Part shown: piece after piece, positions 37,318-44,469 of the stretch
Layout: every line of letters starts with the position of its first letter
Position numbering within the stretch: position 1 is the stretch's first letter
Assembly (NCBI RefSeq): GCF_000739085.1
Contig: NZ_CP009110.1
Coordinates: 6,076,001-6,140,000 of the forward strand
Direction: 5' to 3'
DNA from: Amycolatopsis methanolica 239
Lineage (GTDB): Bacteria > Actinomycetota > Actinomycetes > Mycobacteriales > Pseudonocardiaceae
Length of the DNA: 64,000 bases
Position numbers and translations under genes: made by a program
Notes under the pieces: generated by a model
What the model was told of the DNA's origin: nothing
What the model saw: the letters and a program-made list of their open reading frames with translations, nothing else
Database searches by the model: none

Positions 37318-37665
37318 CTAGGCTGGCCGTTCGTCCAGGAGCCGCCGTAAGCGCCTAACCTCGGCGAGGAGCCGCGGTACGTCAGTGCGGGCCGCGGCAA
37401 TGAACTGAGCATTCTCGTCCCAACGCTGATCAGCGACATCGACGTATCGAGGGTGCTGAACAAGCGTGCCGGCCACGACGGTGCCCGGGTCGAATTGAGA
37501 ACGATCTCCAACGTGCTCGTCGTCCGGGACCGTGCTCACCGCGACGAGATTCATGAACCAGTCGTCATCTAGCAAGTGGACGTACCACGGCCCGGGTGTA
37601 GCGGCACTGACCCGCTCTTCGATTGCTGTCAGGTCCCGTTCACTCAGAGCACCAAGGTCGTCCAT
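37318..37665 (-). CDS. Ead/Ea22-like phage-type protein
   Basis: A protein of 115 residues beginning DDLGALSERDLTAIEERVSA followed by ATPGPWYVHLLDDDWFMNLV. The ATPGPW motif, the middle DPGTVVAG...VQHPRYVD and the C-terminal NAQFIAAARTDVPRLLAEVR followed by RLRRLLDERP are the signature of Ea22/Ead-like proteins of phages and mobile elements. Their function is unknown. Orientation is opposite to the HTH genes. The 234 bp between 37083 and 37318 is AT-richer and I see no gene in it. Confidence 0.8.
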   Translation of the reverse strand: MDDLGALSERDLTAIEERVSAATPGPWYVHLLDDDWFMNLVAVSTVPDDEHVGDRSQFDPGTVVAGTLVQHPRYVDVADQRWDENAQFIAAARTDVPRLLAEVRRLRRLLDERPA

Positions 37666-37967
37666 CGCTCCAGCATGCAGCAGACAGCCCCAACCCGACC
37701 CGAGACCCCCTTGACCTTATTCGCCTCTTTCCCGACCAGCGCGCCGCCGAACGAACCACTCCTGACCTGTGCAAATATGCGTCAACGCTTGTGACCTTCT
37801 GACATTCTCTGACGATCGCGTGTGGCATGAATGTGGTACGCGTCCGTGCCTGCCGGTCGCGTCCTGCCGCGAAGCCGCACGATGACGAAGTCCTCTAGAA
37901 CGCCCGCGGACGCGCGCTCCACGTGTGCGTAGGCCTTACTGTCGGCACCCCAAGGTAAGATTGCAGA
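37666..37967. other. 302-bp gap before the repeat-protein gene
   Basis: No gene seen. AT-richer than average. It should hold the divergent promoters of the Ead-like gene and the repeat-protein gene; the GGTAAGATTGCAGA just before the ATG at 37968 lacks a strong ribosome site. Confidence 0.4.
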
Positions 37968-38735
37968 ATGGTTACGAAATCAGGTGATGCCGACAGACCG
38001 CCGAGAACTCTATCCCGGGACCTGCTCGCACAGGTGGCGAACTATCGAAGCACCACCGACCAGATCCTCTCCATGCTCCCCGCCCAGCACGTCGCCCTGG
38101 GGATCAAGCCCTCCATCGCGGACAGCTCACTAAGCGGTCTCATAGCTCAGGCGGCAGCCCAGACCTCCATGCAAGGCCCACTCAGCTTCATGGCCCAAGC
38201 ACTGGGCGGCACCTCCTCGGCGAGCCTGATGGCCAAGACCATAGCCGGTACCTCAATGTCAAGCCTGCTTTCCCAGGCGATTGCAGACACAAAGATTGAC
38301 CTCGGCATCACCGCCAACGGATTCACCGCAACCGGCAGCCTGCTCGCACAGGTGGCGAACTATCGAAGCACCACCGACCAGATCCCTTCTAGGTTCCCGC
38401 CGGAATCGCTCACAGTGGCAGAGAGCGCTGAAGTGCTTCGCGCGGCAGGTTCTCTGCTAGGTGCCTCCGTCGCGGACACTGTTGCAAATCAGTCCGATAG
38501 CATCGCCTTCGCGGCTGCAGCTGTGCTCGCACGTGCAAGCTCTGCAATCGATGATCGCTTACGGGTGGTTCGTCCACGAACGGCCGCTCGATACGTTGCC
38601 ATCACCCTTCTTGCCGAGCTAGCAATGGTGATCTACCTCGGCGATCCACAGCTATTCGAGGCACTGGACGGGTTTTTTGGCGTCGTCCTTGGGCCCTTGT
38701 CGGCATGGCTGTTCCTAAAGGGCAAGAACAACTAG
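37968..38735 (+). CDS. Unrecognised repeat-containing protein with C-terminal membrane helices
   Basis: A protein of 255 residues of no family I know. Residues about 15-140 are built from a 13-14-residue unit with the pattern SL-hydrophobic-AQ-hydrophobic-A-TS: SLSGLIAQAAAQTS, PLSFMAQALGGTS, ASLMAKTIAGTS, MSSLLSQAIADT, GSLLAQVANYRST. The block LLAQVANYRSTTDQI occurs twice, at about 19 and 125, and is identical at the DNA level. After an Ala-rich helical stretch (about 150-205) come two hydrophobic helices (YVAITLLAELAMVIYLG and FFGVVLGPLSAWLFLK), suggesting membrane anchoring with a small basic tail. It is lower in GC than the chromosome, as expected for cargo. It could be a surface, pore-forming or defence effector; none is demonstrated. 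Confidence 0.75.
   Translation: MVTKSGDADRPPRTLSRDLLAQVANYRSTTDQILSMLPAQHVALGIKPSIADSSLSGLIAQAAAQTSMQGPLSFMAQALGGTSSASLMAKTIAGTSMSSLLSQAIADTKIDLGITANGFTATGSLLAQVANYRSTTDQIPSRFPPESLTVAESAEVLRAAGSLLGASVADTVANQSDSIAFAAAAVLARASSAIDDRLRVVRPRTAARYVAITLLAELAMVIYLGDPQLFEALDGFFGVVLGPLSAWLFLKGKNN
38021..38385. repeat. 47-bp exact direct repeat inside the repeat-protein gene
   Basis: 38021-38067 and 38339-38385 are identical over 47 bp, offset by exactly 318 bp (106 codons), so the frame is kept. Recombination between them would remove 106 residues in frame, including all the central repeat units. Confidence 0.9.
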
Positions 38736-38759
38736 CCACCGCCTCGTTTCAAGGAGGAG

Positions 38760-38908
38760 CTTGGTGGTCATCCCGTCGCCTGATGGCGTCTCGATCACGC
38801 CGTGTTGGGGCCGCAACCTCCGTGCTCATCCGCCGGCCGAACTTGCCAACCTTGCGGCCCCAACGCGGCGTGATAGCCATCAGATCAGGCGACGGGATGA
38901 CCACCAAG
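38760..38908. repeat. Large inverted repeat with 57-nt arms
   Basis: 38760-38816 and 38852-38908 are complementary at 47 or more of 57 positions (25-bp perfect outer stem, an internal bulge of 9, then a 9-bp and a 13-bp stem), with a 35-nt loop. It begins 24 bp after the repeat-protein stop. No protein-like frame fits. It could form a cruciform or a long structured RNA. Confidence 0.85.
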
Positions 38909-38997
38909 CGCCCACCCTGCCAGCGCAACCTGGCCTGCACTCCCCTGGTCATCCTGGAGCCTGCCTGCCCGGCGAGGGCATCTTTCAGCGTTGCACT

Positions 38998-39130
38998 GGC
39001 GGCCCCTTCGGGATAGAGCCGCTGGCCTCCTCACGCCCCCGCAGCCCGCGGAGGACCGGCCGCCAGGCCGCATGCCTCCGCTTGGGCTGCGGGCAAAGGC
39101 GCTGAGGCCAGCGGCCCCGGAGGGGCCGCC
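38998..39130. repeat. Nested long hairpin, REP/MITE-like
   Basis: Outer arms 38998-39029 and 39104-39130 pair (GGCGGCCCCT and GCCGCTGGCCTC blocks with a small bulge). Inner arms 39038-39054 and 39075-39093 pair (CCCGCAGCCC, CGGAGG blocks). The right arm can also fold alone (GCGGCCCC-GGA-GGGGCCGC). The whole is a compact 133-bp palindromic module between the repeat-protein gene and the truncated integrase. The look is that of a dispersed palindromic element; copy number cannot be judged here. Confidence 0.75.
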
Positions 39131-39216
39131 TTGAACAAGTAAGGAAACTCTGAACACGCGTACTCGCCTACCGGCCGGACAGGTCCGAACCAGTAGGCGG
39201 AAGCTCGTAGACCGGC

Positions 39217-39858
39217 GTGAACGTCGCGGAGCACTGCCAGCACGACCGCGCGCCAGCGTTGACGGTGGCCGAACGTCGCGAGTGGCTTGCCCAGCTCGAA
39301 CAGGACCCGAAGGCCGTTGCGAAGGACCTTCCAGACCTCACCAGGTTCATGCTGGCTACCGGCGTCCGGATCGGTGAGGCCCTGGCCCTTTACTGGGAAG
39401 ACGTGGACCTCGACGCCGGAACTGTCGCGATCAGGTACAACGTCGTCCGGATCAAGGGCGCTGGCCTCAAGCGCAAGCTCCCAAAGACCGAATCGGGCGT
39501 CCGGACGCTGCCTCTCCCGTCGTGGGCGGTAGAGATGCTCCGGAACCGCTTCGCCGTCGCGAAGGCTGAGCACCGCGCCGGGGCTAACCCGGTCTTCCCG
39601 GACACGCTCGGCGGCCTCCGGGACCCGTCGAACACCCGGCGGGCGCTACGCGAAGCTCGGGGGAGCGAGGGCTTCGCCTGGGTCACGTCGCACGTCTTCC
39701 GGAAGACTGCGGGCACGGTCCTCGATGAGGCCAAGCGCAGCGCTCGCGAGATCGCCGATCAACTCGGACATGCGAAGCCCTCGATGACGCAGGACGTCTA
39801 CATGGGCCGGGGTACGGTGTCACCGGAGAACGCCGCAGCCCTGGAGGACATCTTGTGA
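39217..39858 (+). CDS. Tyrosine integrase, catalytic domain only
   Basis: A protein of 213 residues that aligns with the C-terminal catalytic domain of phage-type integrases. The first arginine is in MLATGVRIGEAL, the HxxR box in VTSHVFRKTAG, the second histidine in QLGHAKPSMT and the nucleophile in DVYMGRG. The arm-binding and core-binding domains are missing; full-length relatives have 370-400 residues. A TAG lies in frame 9 bp upstream of GTG 39217, and the preceding DNA is occupied by hairpins. The catalytic residues are all intact, so the truncation is probably recent. It ends 78 bp from the right att repeat. Confidence 0.85.
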   Translation: MNVAEHCQHDRAPALTVAERREWLAQLEQDPKAVAKDLPDLTRFMLATGVRIGEALALYWEDVDLDAGTVAIRYNVVRIKGAGLKRKLPKTESGVRTLPLPSWAVEMLRNRFAVAKAEHRAGANPVFPDTLGGLRDPSNTRRALREARGSEGFAWVTSHVFRKTAGTVLDEAKRSAREIADQLGHAKPSMTQDVYMGRGTVSPENAAALEDIL

Positions 39859-39872
39859 GGGTTCCCGGGAAA

Positions 39873-39908
39873 GTGGGGCGTAAGTGGGGCTGATGATCTT
39901 GACGGTCC
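39873..39908. repeat. Right copy of the 36-bp imperfect repeat
   Basis: Counterpart of 35760-35795. It also contains two AAGTGGGGC units 11 bp apart (39871 and 39882), the helical phasing typical of arm-type integrase sites, and lies between the integrase stop and the right att. Confidence 0.55.
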
Positions 39909-39935
39909 TCAGCCCCAACGTCCTGACCTGCGATC

Positions 39936-39976
39936 CAGTGCCCCCGACGGGGTTCGAACCCGCACTGAATCGATTT
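39936..39976. repeat. attR: 41-bp repeat within the tRNA gene
   Basis: Identical to 35604-35644. It covers the last 38 nt of the tRNA plus 3 nt beyond its end, so integration leaves the tRNA intact. Confidence 0.9.
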
Positions 39977-40012
39977 TAAGTCGACTGCCTCTGCCGGTTG
40001 GGCTACGGGGGC
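39939..40012 (-). tRNA. tRNA with UAA anticodon (Leu by codon), short variable loop
   Basis: 74 nt fold into a full cloverleaf. The acceptor GCCCCCG pairs with CGGGGGC, discriminator A. The D arm has a GCC/GGC stem. The anticodon stem GTCGA/TCGAT carries the loop CTTAAAA, anticodon UAA. A 5-nt variable loop is followed by the T arm GCGGG-TTCGAAC-CCCGT. No CCA is encoded. UAA reads the leucine codon UUA, yet bacterial leucine tRNAs normally have a long variable arm, so the identity needs care. It is the integration target of the element on its left and lies 43 bp from the ndh stop. Confidence 0.85.
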
Positions 40013-40054
40013 ACCGTCAGCCTAGGCGAACGGCGCCCGCAGCCCCACCGCAGG

Positions 40055-41380
40055 TCAGGACTTCGAAGCCCGCGTGAACTCTTCCTTCGGGTTGTTGATC
40101 TGCCCCAGCGACACGACCTCGCGCCGGAACAGGCCGCCCAGCATCCAGTCCAGCAGGATGTGCACCTTGCGGTTGAACGTGGGCATCGCCTTCAGGTGGT
40201 AGCCGCGGTGGAAGAGCCAGGCCGGGAAGCCCTTGATCTTCAGGTTCAGCGCGTCCGCGACGCCCTTGTGCAGACCGAGGCCGGCCACCGCGCCGAGGTT
40301 CTTGTGGTAGTAGTCCACCGGCTGGCCGCCGCGCAGCGTCTTGATGATGTTCTTCGCCAGGTGCCGCGCCTGCCGGACCGCGTGCTGCGCGTTCGGCGGG
40401 CAGGTGGCCGTCGGGTCGCTCTCGGTGCGCGACAGGTCCGGCACCGCGGCGTTGTCGCCCGCGGTCCAGACGTCCGGGTGGCCGACGACCTGCAGCGCGG
40501 CGGTCGCCTCGACCCGGCCGCGCTTGTCGATCGGCAGGTCCGAGTTGGCCAGCACCGGGTTGGCCTTAACACCGGCGGTCCAGATGATCGTGTCGCTGTC
40601 GAACTCGGTGCCGTCCGAGAGGACCACCCGACCGTTCTCGAACGACTTCGCCGCGGTCGACAGGTAGACCTCGATGCCGCGCTTCTCCAGCTGCTCGACC
40701 GTCCACACGCCGAGCGTCTCGCGCACCTCGGGCAGAATCCGGCCCGCGGCCTCGACGAGCACCCAGCGGATGTCCTCGGGCTGGATGTTCTCGTAGTACC
40801 GCGTCGCGAACCGGGTCATGTCCTCGAGCTCGGCCAGCGCCTCGATGCCCGCGAACCCGCCGCCGACGACGGTGAAGGTGAGCAGGCGCTTGCGCAGCTC
40901 GGGGTCCAGCGTGCTGGCCGCCTCGTCGAGCTTGGTCAGCACGTGGTTGCGCAGGTAGATGGCCTCACCGATGGTCTTGATGCCGATGCCCTCTTCGGCC
41001 AGGCCGGGGATCGGCAGCAGCCGCGGCACGGCGCCGAGCGCGACCACGAGCACGTCGTAGTTCAGCTGCTCGATGTGCCCGTCGGCGGCCTCCACCGTGA
41101 CGGTCTTGCGCTCGTGCTCGATCTTGTTGACCCGCGCGGTGAGCACGTGGCAACGCTTGAGCACGCGCCGCAGCGGCACCACGACGTGGCGCGGTTCGAT
41201 GGCCCCAGCCGCCGCTTCCGGCAGGAACGGCTGATAGGTCATGTGCGGCTGAGGGTCGACGATCGTCACGGAGGCTTCGTTGGCGCGGAGCTTCTTCTGG
41301 AGTCCCAACGCGGTGTAGAGCCCGACGTACCCGCCACCCAGAATGAGGATCCGAGTCGGTTCCGACTTCGCTGCGGCCAT
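40055..41380 (-). CDS. ndh: Type II NADH dehydrogenase (NDH-2)
   Basis: A protein of 441 residues. It has an FAD-binding ILILGGGYVGLYTALGL near 12, an NADH-binding TFTVVGGGFAGIEALAELED near 166 and the flavin-contacting VWTAGDNAAVPD near 300. The C-terminal helical region (WLFHRGYHLKAMPTFNRKVH, LLDWMLGGLFRREVVSLGQ) mediates monotopic membrane attachment. NDH-2 passes electrons from NADH to menaquinone without pumping protons. ATG 41380 is preferred over GTG 41386 because the GGGAAG site then has correct spacing. The local DNA is normal core sequence; the integrative element stops at the adjacent tRNA. Confidence 0.94.
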   Translation of the reverse strand: MAAAKSEPTRILILGGGYVGLYTALGLQKKLRANEASVTIVDPQPHMTYQPFLPEAAAGAIEPRHVVVPLRRVLKRCHVLTARVNKIEHERKTVTVEAADGHIEQLNYDVLVVALGAVPRLLPIPGLAEEGIGIKTIGEAIYLRNHVLTKLDEAASTLDPELRKRLLTFTVVGGGFAGIEALAELEDMTRFATRYYENIQPEDIRWVLVEAAGRILPEVRETLGVWTVEQLEKRGIEVYLSTAAKSFENGRVVLSDGTEFDSDTIIWTAGVKANPVLANSDLPIDKRGRVEATAALQVVGHPDVWTAGDNAAVPDLSRTESDPTATCPPNAQHAVRQARHLAKNIIKTLRGGQPVDYYHKNLGAVAGLGLHKGVADALNLKIKGFPAWLFHRGYHLKAMPTFNRKVHILLDWMLGGLFRREVVSLGQINNPKEEFTRASKS

Positions 41381-41464
41381 AGACACATCTTCCCACCCCC
41401 ACCGGCTGGGCGCTCGTAGACCCTCCTCACCTGTGACCAGGGTCGCGGACCTGCGCGAAACGAT

Positions 41465-42172
41465 TCAGAGGAGTCCGGCCACAGTGGCCGCACGCCCCAG
41501 CACGTCGCGCAGCATGGCCGGGGTGAGGCGTCCGGTGAAAGTGTTCTGTTGTGAGACGTGAAATGACCCAAAAAGGTGAAGATCGGGGGTCCCGGACAGG
41601 ACGAAGTGAGCGCCATGGCCGAACTTCGGCGCCGGTTTCGGCACCGTCCAGGTCTGCGCCAGCACCGGCAGCAGCGCCTGCCAGCCGAACGCGCCGAGCA
41701 CGAGCACCGCGCGGAGTGTCGGAAGTAACAGCTCGAACTCCCGCACCAGCCACGGGCGGCAGTTGTCCCGCTCCGCGGGCAGCGGCTTGTTGGCCGGCGG
41801 CGCGCACTTGACCGGGGCGGTGATGCGCACACCGCGCAGCTCCAGGCCGTCGCTGATGTGGGTGGACGTCGGCTGCGACGCCAGCCCGATGTCGTAAAGC
41901 GCCTGGTAGAGGAAGTCGCCGGAGCGATCGCCGGTGAACATGCGGCCAGTGCGGTTCGCACCGTGCGCGGCCGGGGCGAGCCCGACGATGGCCAGCGACG
42001 CGTCCGCGGGCCCGAACCCGGGCACCGGGCGGCCCCAGTACGTCCAGTCGGCGAAGGCGGCCCGCTTGGTCGCGGCGACCTCCTCGCGCCACGCGACGAG
42101 ACGCGGGCAGCGGCGGCACTCGCTCACCGCCGAGTCCAGTTCGGCCAGTGTGCGGGGTTTCGGTCGGGGCAC
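41465..42172 (-). CDS. Uracil-DNA glycosylase, family 5-like
   Basis: About 235 residues. The protein carries the iron-sulfur-type UDG pattern RTLAELDSAVSECRRCPRLV, the active-site motif VGLAPAAHGANRTGRMFTGD near 75, APVKCAPPANKPLPAERDNC near 135 and the DNA-binding SFHVSQQNTFTGRLT near 202. Cysteines at CRRC, KCAPP and DNC are placed to hold the 4Fe-4S cluster. It removes uracil (and possibly hypoxanthine) from DNA. The GTG at 42172 is chosen because the alternative ATG at 42205 overlaps the ATG of the divergent peptidase gene. Confidence 0.9.
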   Translation of the reverse strand: MPRPKPRTLAELDSAVSECRRCPRLVAWREEVAATKRAAFADWTYWGRPVPGFGPADASLAIVGLAPAAHGANRTGRMFTGDRSGDFLYQALYDIGLASQPTSTHISDGLELRGVRITAPVKCAPPANKPLPAERDNCRPWLVREFELLLPTLRAVLVLGAFGWQALLPVLAQTWTVPKPAPKFGHGAHFVLSGTPDLHLFGSFHVSQQNTFTGRLTPAMLRDVLGRAATVAGLL

Positions 42173-42203
42173 GTTGTCAGTGTGCTCCGCTAGGTTGGCG
42201 ACC

Positions 42204-43676
42204 ATGCCGGAAACCCCCGAAGAGGAGACGAAGACCGAGGCCGCGCCCGAGCCGAGCGACGACCTCGTCACCACCCAGCACACGCTCACCGTCAAGCGGC
42301 GCAAACTCGCGTACACCGCCCAGACCGGGCGGATCGTGCTGCGCAAGGAAGTGCACACCGACGGCAAGTTCGACGGCCACACCGCCAAGGCCGAGGTGTT
42401 CCTCACCTCCTACACGCTCGACGGCGCGGAGCCGGGTTCGCGGCCGGTGACGTTCGCGTTCAACGGCGGCCCCGGCTCGGCCAGCGTGTGGCTGCACATG
42501 GGCGTGCTGGGGCCGCGGCGGGTGGTGTCCGGCGACGTCGACTCGCCCGAGCCGCCGCCGTACCGCGTGGTGGACAACCCGGAAACGCTGCTGGCGCACA
42601 GCGACCTGGTGTTCATCGACCCGGTGTCCACCGGCTACTCGCGGCCGAAGAAGGGTGAAAGCGCCAAGGACTACCACGGGTTCACCGCGGACGTGGAGTC
42701 GGTCGCGGAGATCATCCGGCTGTGGACGTCGCGCAACGGCCGGTGGCTGTCGCCGAAGTACCTGGCCGGCGAGTCGTACGGCACACTGCGCGCGGCGGCG
42801 CTGGCCGGGCACCTGCAGGAGCGGCACGGGTTCTACCTGAACGGCCTGATGCTCGTCTCGAGCGTGCTGGACATGGGCACGATCCGGTTCACCGAGGGCA
42901 ACGACCAGCCGTACCCGCTGTTCGTGCCCACGTACGCGGCGATCGCGCACTACCACGGCAAGCACGGCAAGCGGAAGCTGGCGGACGTGCTGGCCGAGGC
43001 GGAGGACTTCGCCGCGCGCGAGCTGCCCTGGGCGCTGTCGCGGGGTTCGCGGCTGACGCCGGAGGAGAAGGCGGCGGCGGTGCGGAAGCTGGCGACGCTG
43101 ACCGGCCTGGACGAATCCTATGTGGACCGGGTGAACCTGCGGATCGAGCACGTGCGGTTCTTCACCGAGCTGCTGCGGGAGCGCGGGCTGACCACGGGCC
43201 GGATGGACGGCCGCTTCACGACGTGGGAGCCGGACGGCGGACGCGAACTGATGAGCGACGACGCCTCGGTGTCGCGGATCATCGGGGCATATTCGGCCGG
43301 TTTCAACCACTACGTCCGGTCCGAGCTGGGCTACGAGAACGACCTGCCGTACGAGGTCCTGTCGATGGACGTGGTGCGGAACTGGTCGTACTCGGAGTTC
43401 GAGGGCCGCGCGGTGTCCGCGGTGGAGGCGCTGAGCGCGGCGATGCGGGCCAACCCGCACCTGAAGGTGCACGTGGCCCTGGGCTACTACGACGGCGCGA
43501 CGCCCTACTACGCCGCCGAGCACGTGCTGGCGCACCTGCAGATCCCGGAGAACCTGCGCGGCAACATCGAATCGGCCTACTACCCGGCCGGGCACATGAT
43601 GTACGTGCACGAGCCGTCGCGGGTGCAGCAGTCCAAGGACCTGGCGGAGTTCGTGCGGTCGAGCAGCAACCGCTGA
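42204..43676 (+). CDS. Serine carboxypeptidase (peptidase S10)
   Basis: A protein of 490 residues with no signal peptide. The S10 motifs are FAFNGGPGSASVWLHMGVLG near 90 (oxyanion region), LAGESYGTLRAAALAGHLQ near 192 (catalytic Ser) and YYPAGHMMYVHEPS near 464 (catalytic His), with the Asp expected in VALGYYDGATPYYAAEHVL. These intracellular actinobacterial S10 enzymes trim C-terminal residues of peptides; the physiological substrate is unknown. It is divergent from the uracil glycosylase, with start codons 31 bp apart or less. GC content and codon use are typical of the core. Confidence 0.93.
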   Translation: MPETPEEETKTEAAPEPSDDLVTTQHTLTVKRRKLAYTAQTGRIVLRKEVHTDGKFDGHTAKAEVFLTSYTLDGAEPGSRPVTFAFNGGPGSASVWLHMGVLGPRRVVSGDVDSPEPPPYRVVDNPETLLAHSDLVFIDPVSTGYSRPKKGESAKDYHGFTADVESVAEIIRLWTSRNGRWLSPKYLAGESYGTLRAAALAGHLQERHGFYLNGLMLVSSVLDMGTIRFTEGNDQPYPLFVPTYAAIAHYHGKHGKRKLADVLAEAEDFAARELPWALSRGSRLTPEEKAAAVRKLATLTGLDESYVDRVNLRIEHVRFFTELLRERGLTTGRMDGRFTTWEPDGGRELMSDDASVSRIIGAYSAGFNHYVRSELGYENDLPYEVLSMDVVRNWSYSEFEGRAVSAVEALSAAMRANPHLKVHVALGYYDGATPYYAAEHVLAHLQIPENLRGNIESAYYPAGHMMYVHEPSRVQQSKDLAEFVRSSSNR

Positions 43677-43815
43677 TGGTGCGTGCCGCCCCGCTCAGCG
43701 GGCGGGGCGGCAGGCACCGGTAACAGGTCGAGAACGGTGTTCAAACTGCTGAAACGGCCGCGCCTGCCATGACGACATGTCCCGGGTGAACGTTGATCAA
43801 TCCGGAGGGGCGGGT

Positions 43816-44217
43816 ATGCGGAAGCGCAGCAGGAGGACGTGGGCGACCGCGCCGGGAGCGGTCGTGCTCCTGGCGGTTGTCGGTGCGTGCGGCACCTCGC
43901 CGGTCAGCCCGGGCGGGGAGACCGCGAGCCGTTCGGCGGCGCCGGTGAGCGCTCCGGAGTCGGCGGTGCGGACCTCGGCCGGCGCGGCCGAACTGATCAC
44001 CGTGCCCGACGTGTCCGGGCTGAACCACCAGCAGGCCCAGGACACCATGCAGGCCGCCGGTCTCTACAACCTGCGTGAGGTCGACGGCAAGGGGCTCGGC
44101 CGCATGCTCGTCGTCGACAGCAACTGGGTCCAGGTCGCGCAGGACCCGCCCGCCGGCACCAAGGTCACCGCCGGGACGGTGATCACCCTGACGGCGATCA
44201 AATACACCGACCGCTGA
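43816..44217 (+). CDS. PASTA-domain lipoprotein
   Basis: A protein of 133 residues from the ATG at 43816, which follows GGAGGGGCGGGT. It has a basic N-terminus and lipobox (VVLLAVVGACGT), a Ser/Ala-rich linker, then one PASTA repeat: LITVPDVSGLNHQQAQDTMQ, AAGLYNLREVDGKGLGRMLV, NWVQVAQDPPAGTKVTAGTV. PASTA domains bind peptidoglycan stem peptides or beta-lactams and occur in PknB-type kinases and penicillin-binding proteins. A free lipoprotein with one domain could act as a cell-wall sensor or scaffold. Single-gene unit. Confidence 0.88.
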   Translation: MRKRSRRTWATAPGAVVLLAVVGACGTSPVSPGGETASRSAAPVSAPESAVRTSAGAAELITVPDVSGLNHQQAQDTMQAAGLYNLREVDGKGLGRMLVVDSNWVQVAQDPPAGTKVTAGTVITLTAIKYTDR

Positions 44218-44423
44218 CCAGTGCCGCCGCCGGCAACGCCCGCGGCGGCACGGCGAGACGCCCACCCGAACAAGAAGGGCCGGAGGGGCAGCGCCGATCA
44301 AGGCGGCACCCCGGCAGTGCCACGGTGATCACATGCCCGGACACACGAAGGTTCAGTCCCGGCAACACCGGGGCTGGCCCCACCCCACCCCGACACCGCA
44401 CTGATCACGGCCGGCACGCACGA

Positions 44424-44459
44424 GAAGGGCCGCCCCCGCGAGTGCGGGTGCGGCCCTTC
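44424..44459. terminator. Terminator after the S8 protease
   Basis: GAAGGGCCGC and GCGGCCCTTC arms (10 bp perfect) with inner CCCCGC pairing, 11 nt past the stop of the minus-strand protease gene. No clear T run. Confidence 0.7.
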
Positions 44460-44469
44460 CCCCACCACC

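Larger units (their letters stand above)
35604..39976. mobile_element. 4.3-kb integrative element in a tRNA gene
   Basis: The element is bounded by identical 41-bp repeats at 35604-35644 and 39936-39976; the right copy is the 3-prime half of the tRNA at 39939-40012. Inside are a tyrosine integrase directly beside the right repeat, two excisionase-like HTH genes, a toxin-antitoxin-like pair, a phage Ead-like gene and an unrecognised repeat protein. Local base composition is less GC-rich (for example 37084-37320 and 37700-38700) than the flanking core genes. No replication, transfer or capsid gene is present and the integrase lacks its N-terminal domains, so the element is probably immobile or a satellite. 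Confidence 0.88.

Noticed and set aside
38885..39157. A 90-codon minus-strand frame over the hairpins
   Set aside because: Its sequence is a translation of palindromic DNA; the matching arms give mirrored frames and there is no coding bias or ribosome site.
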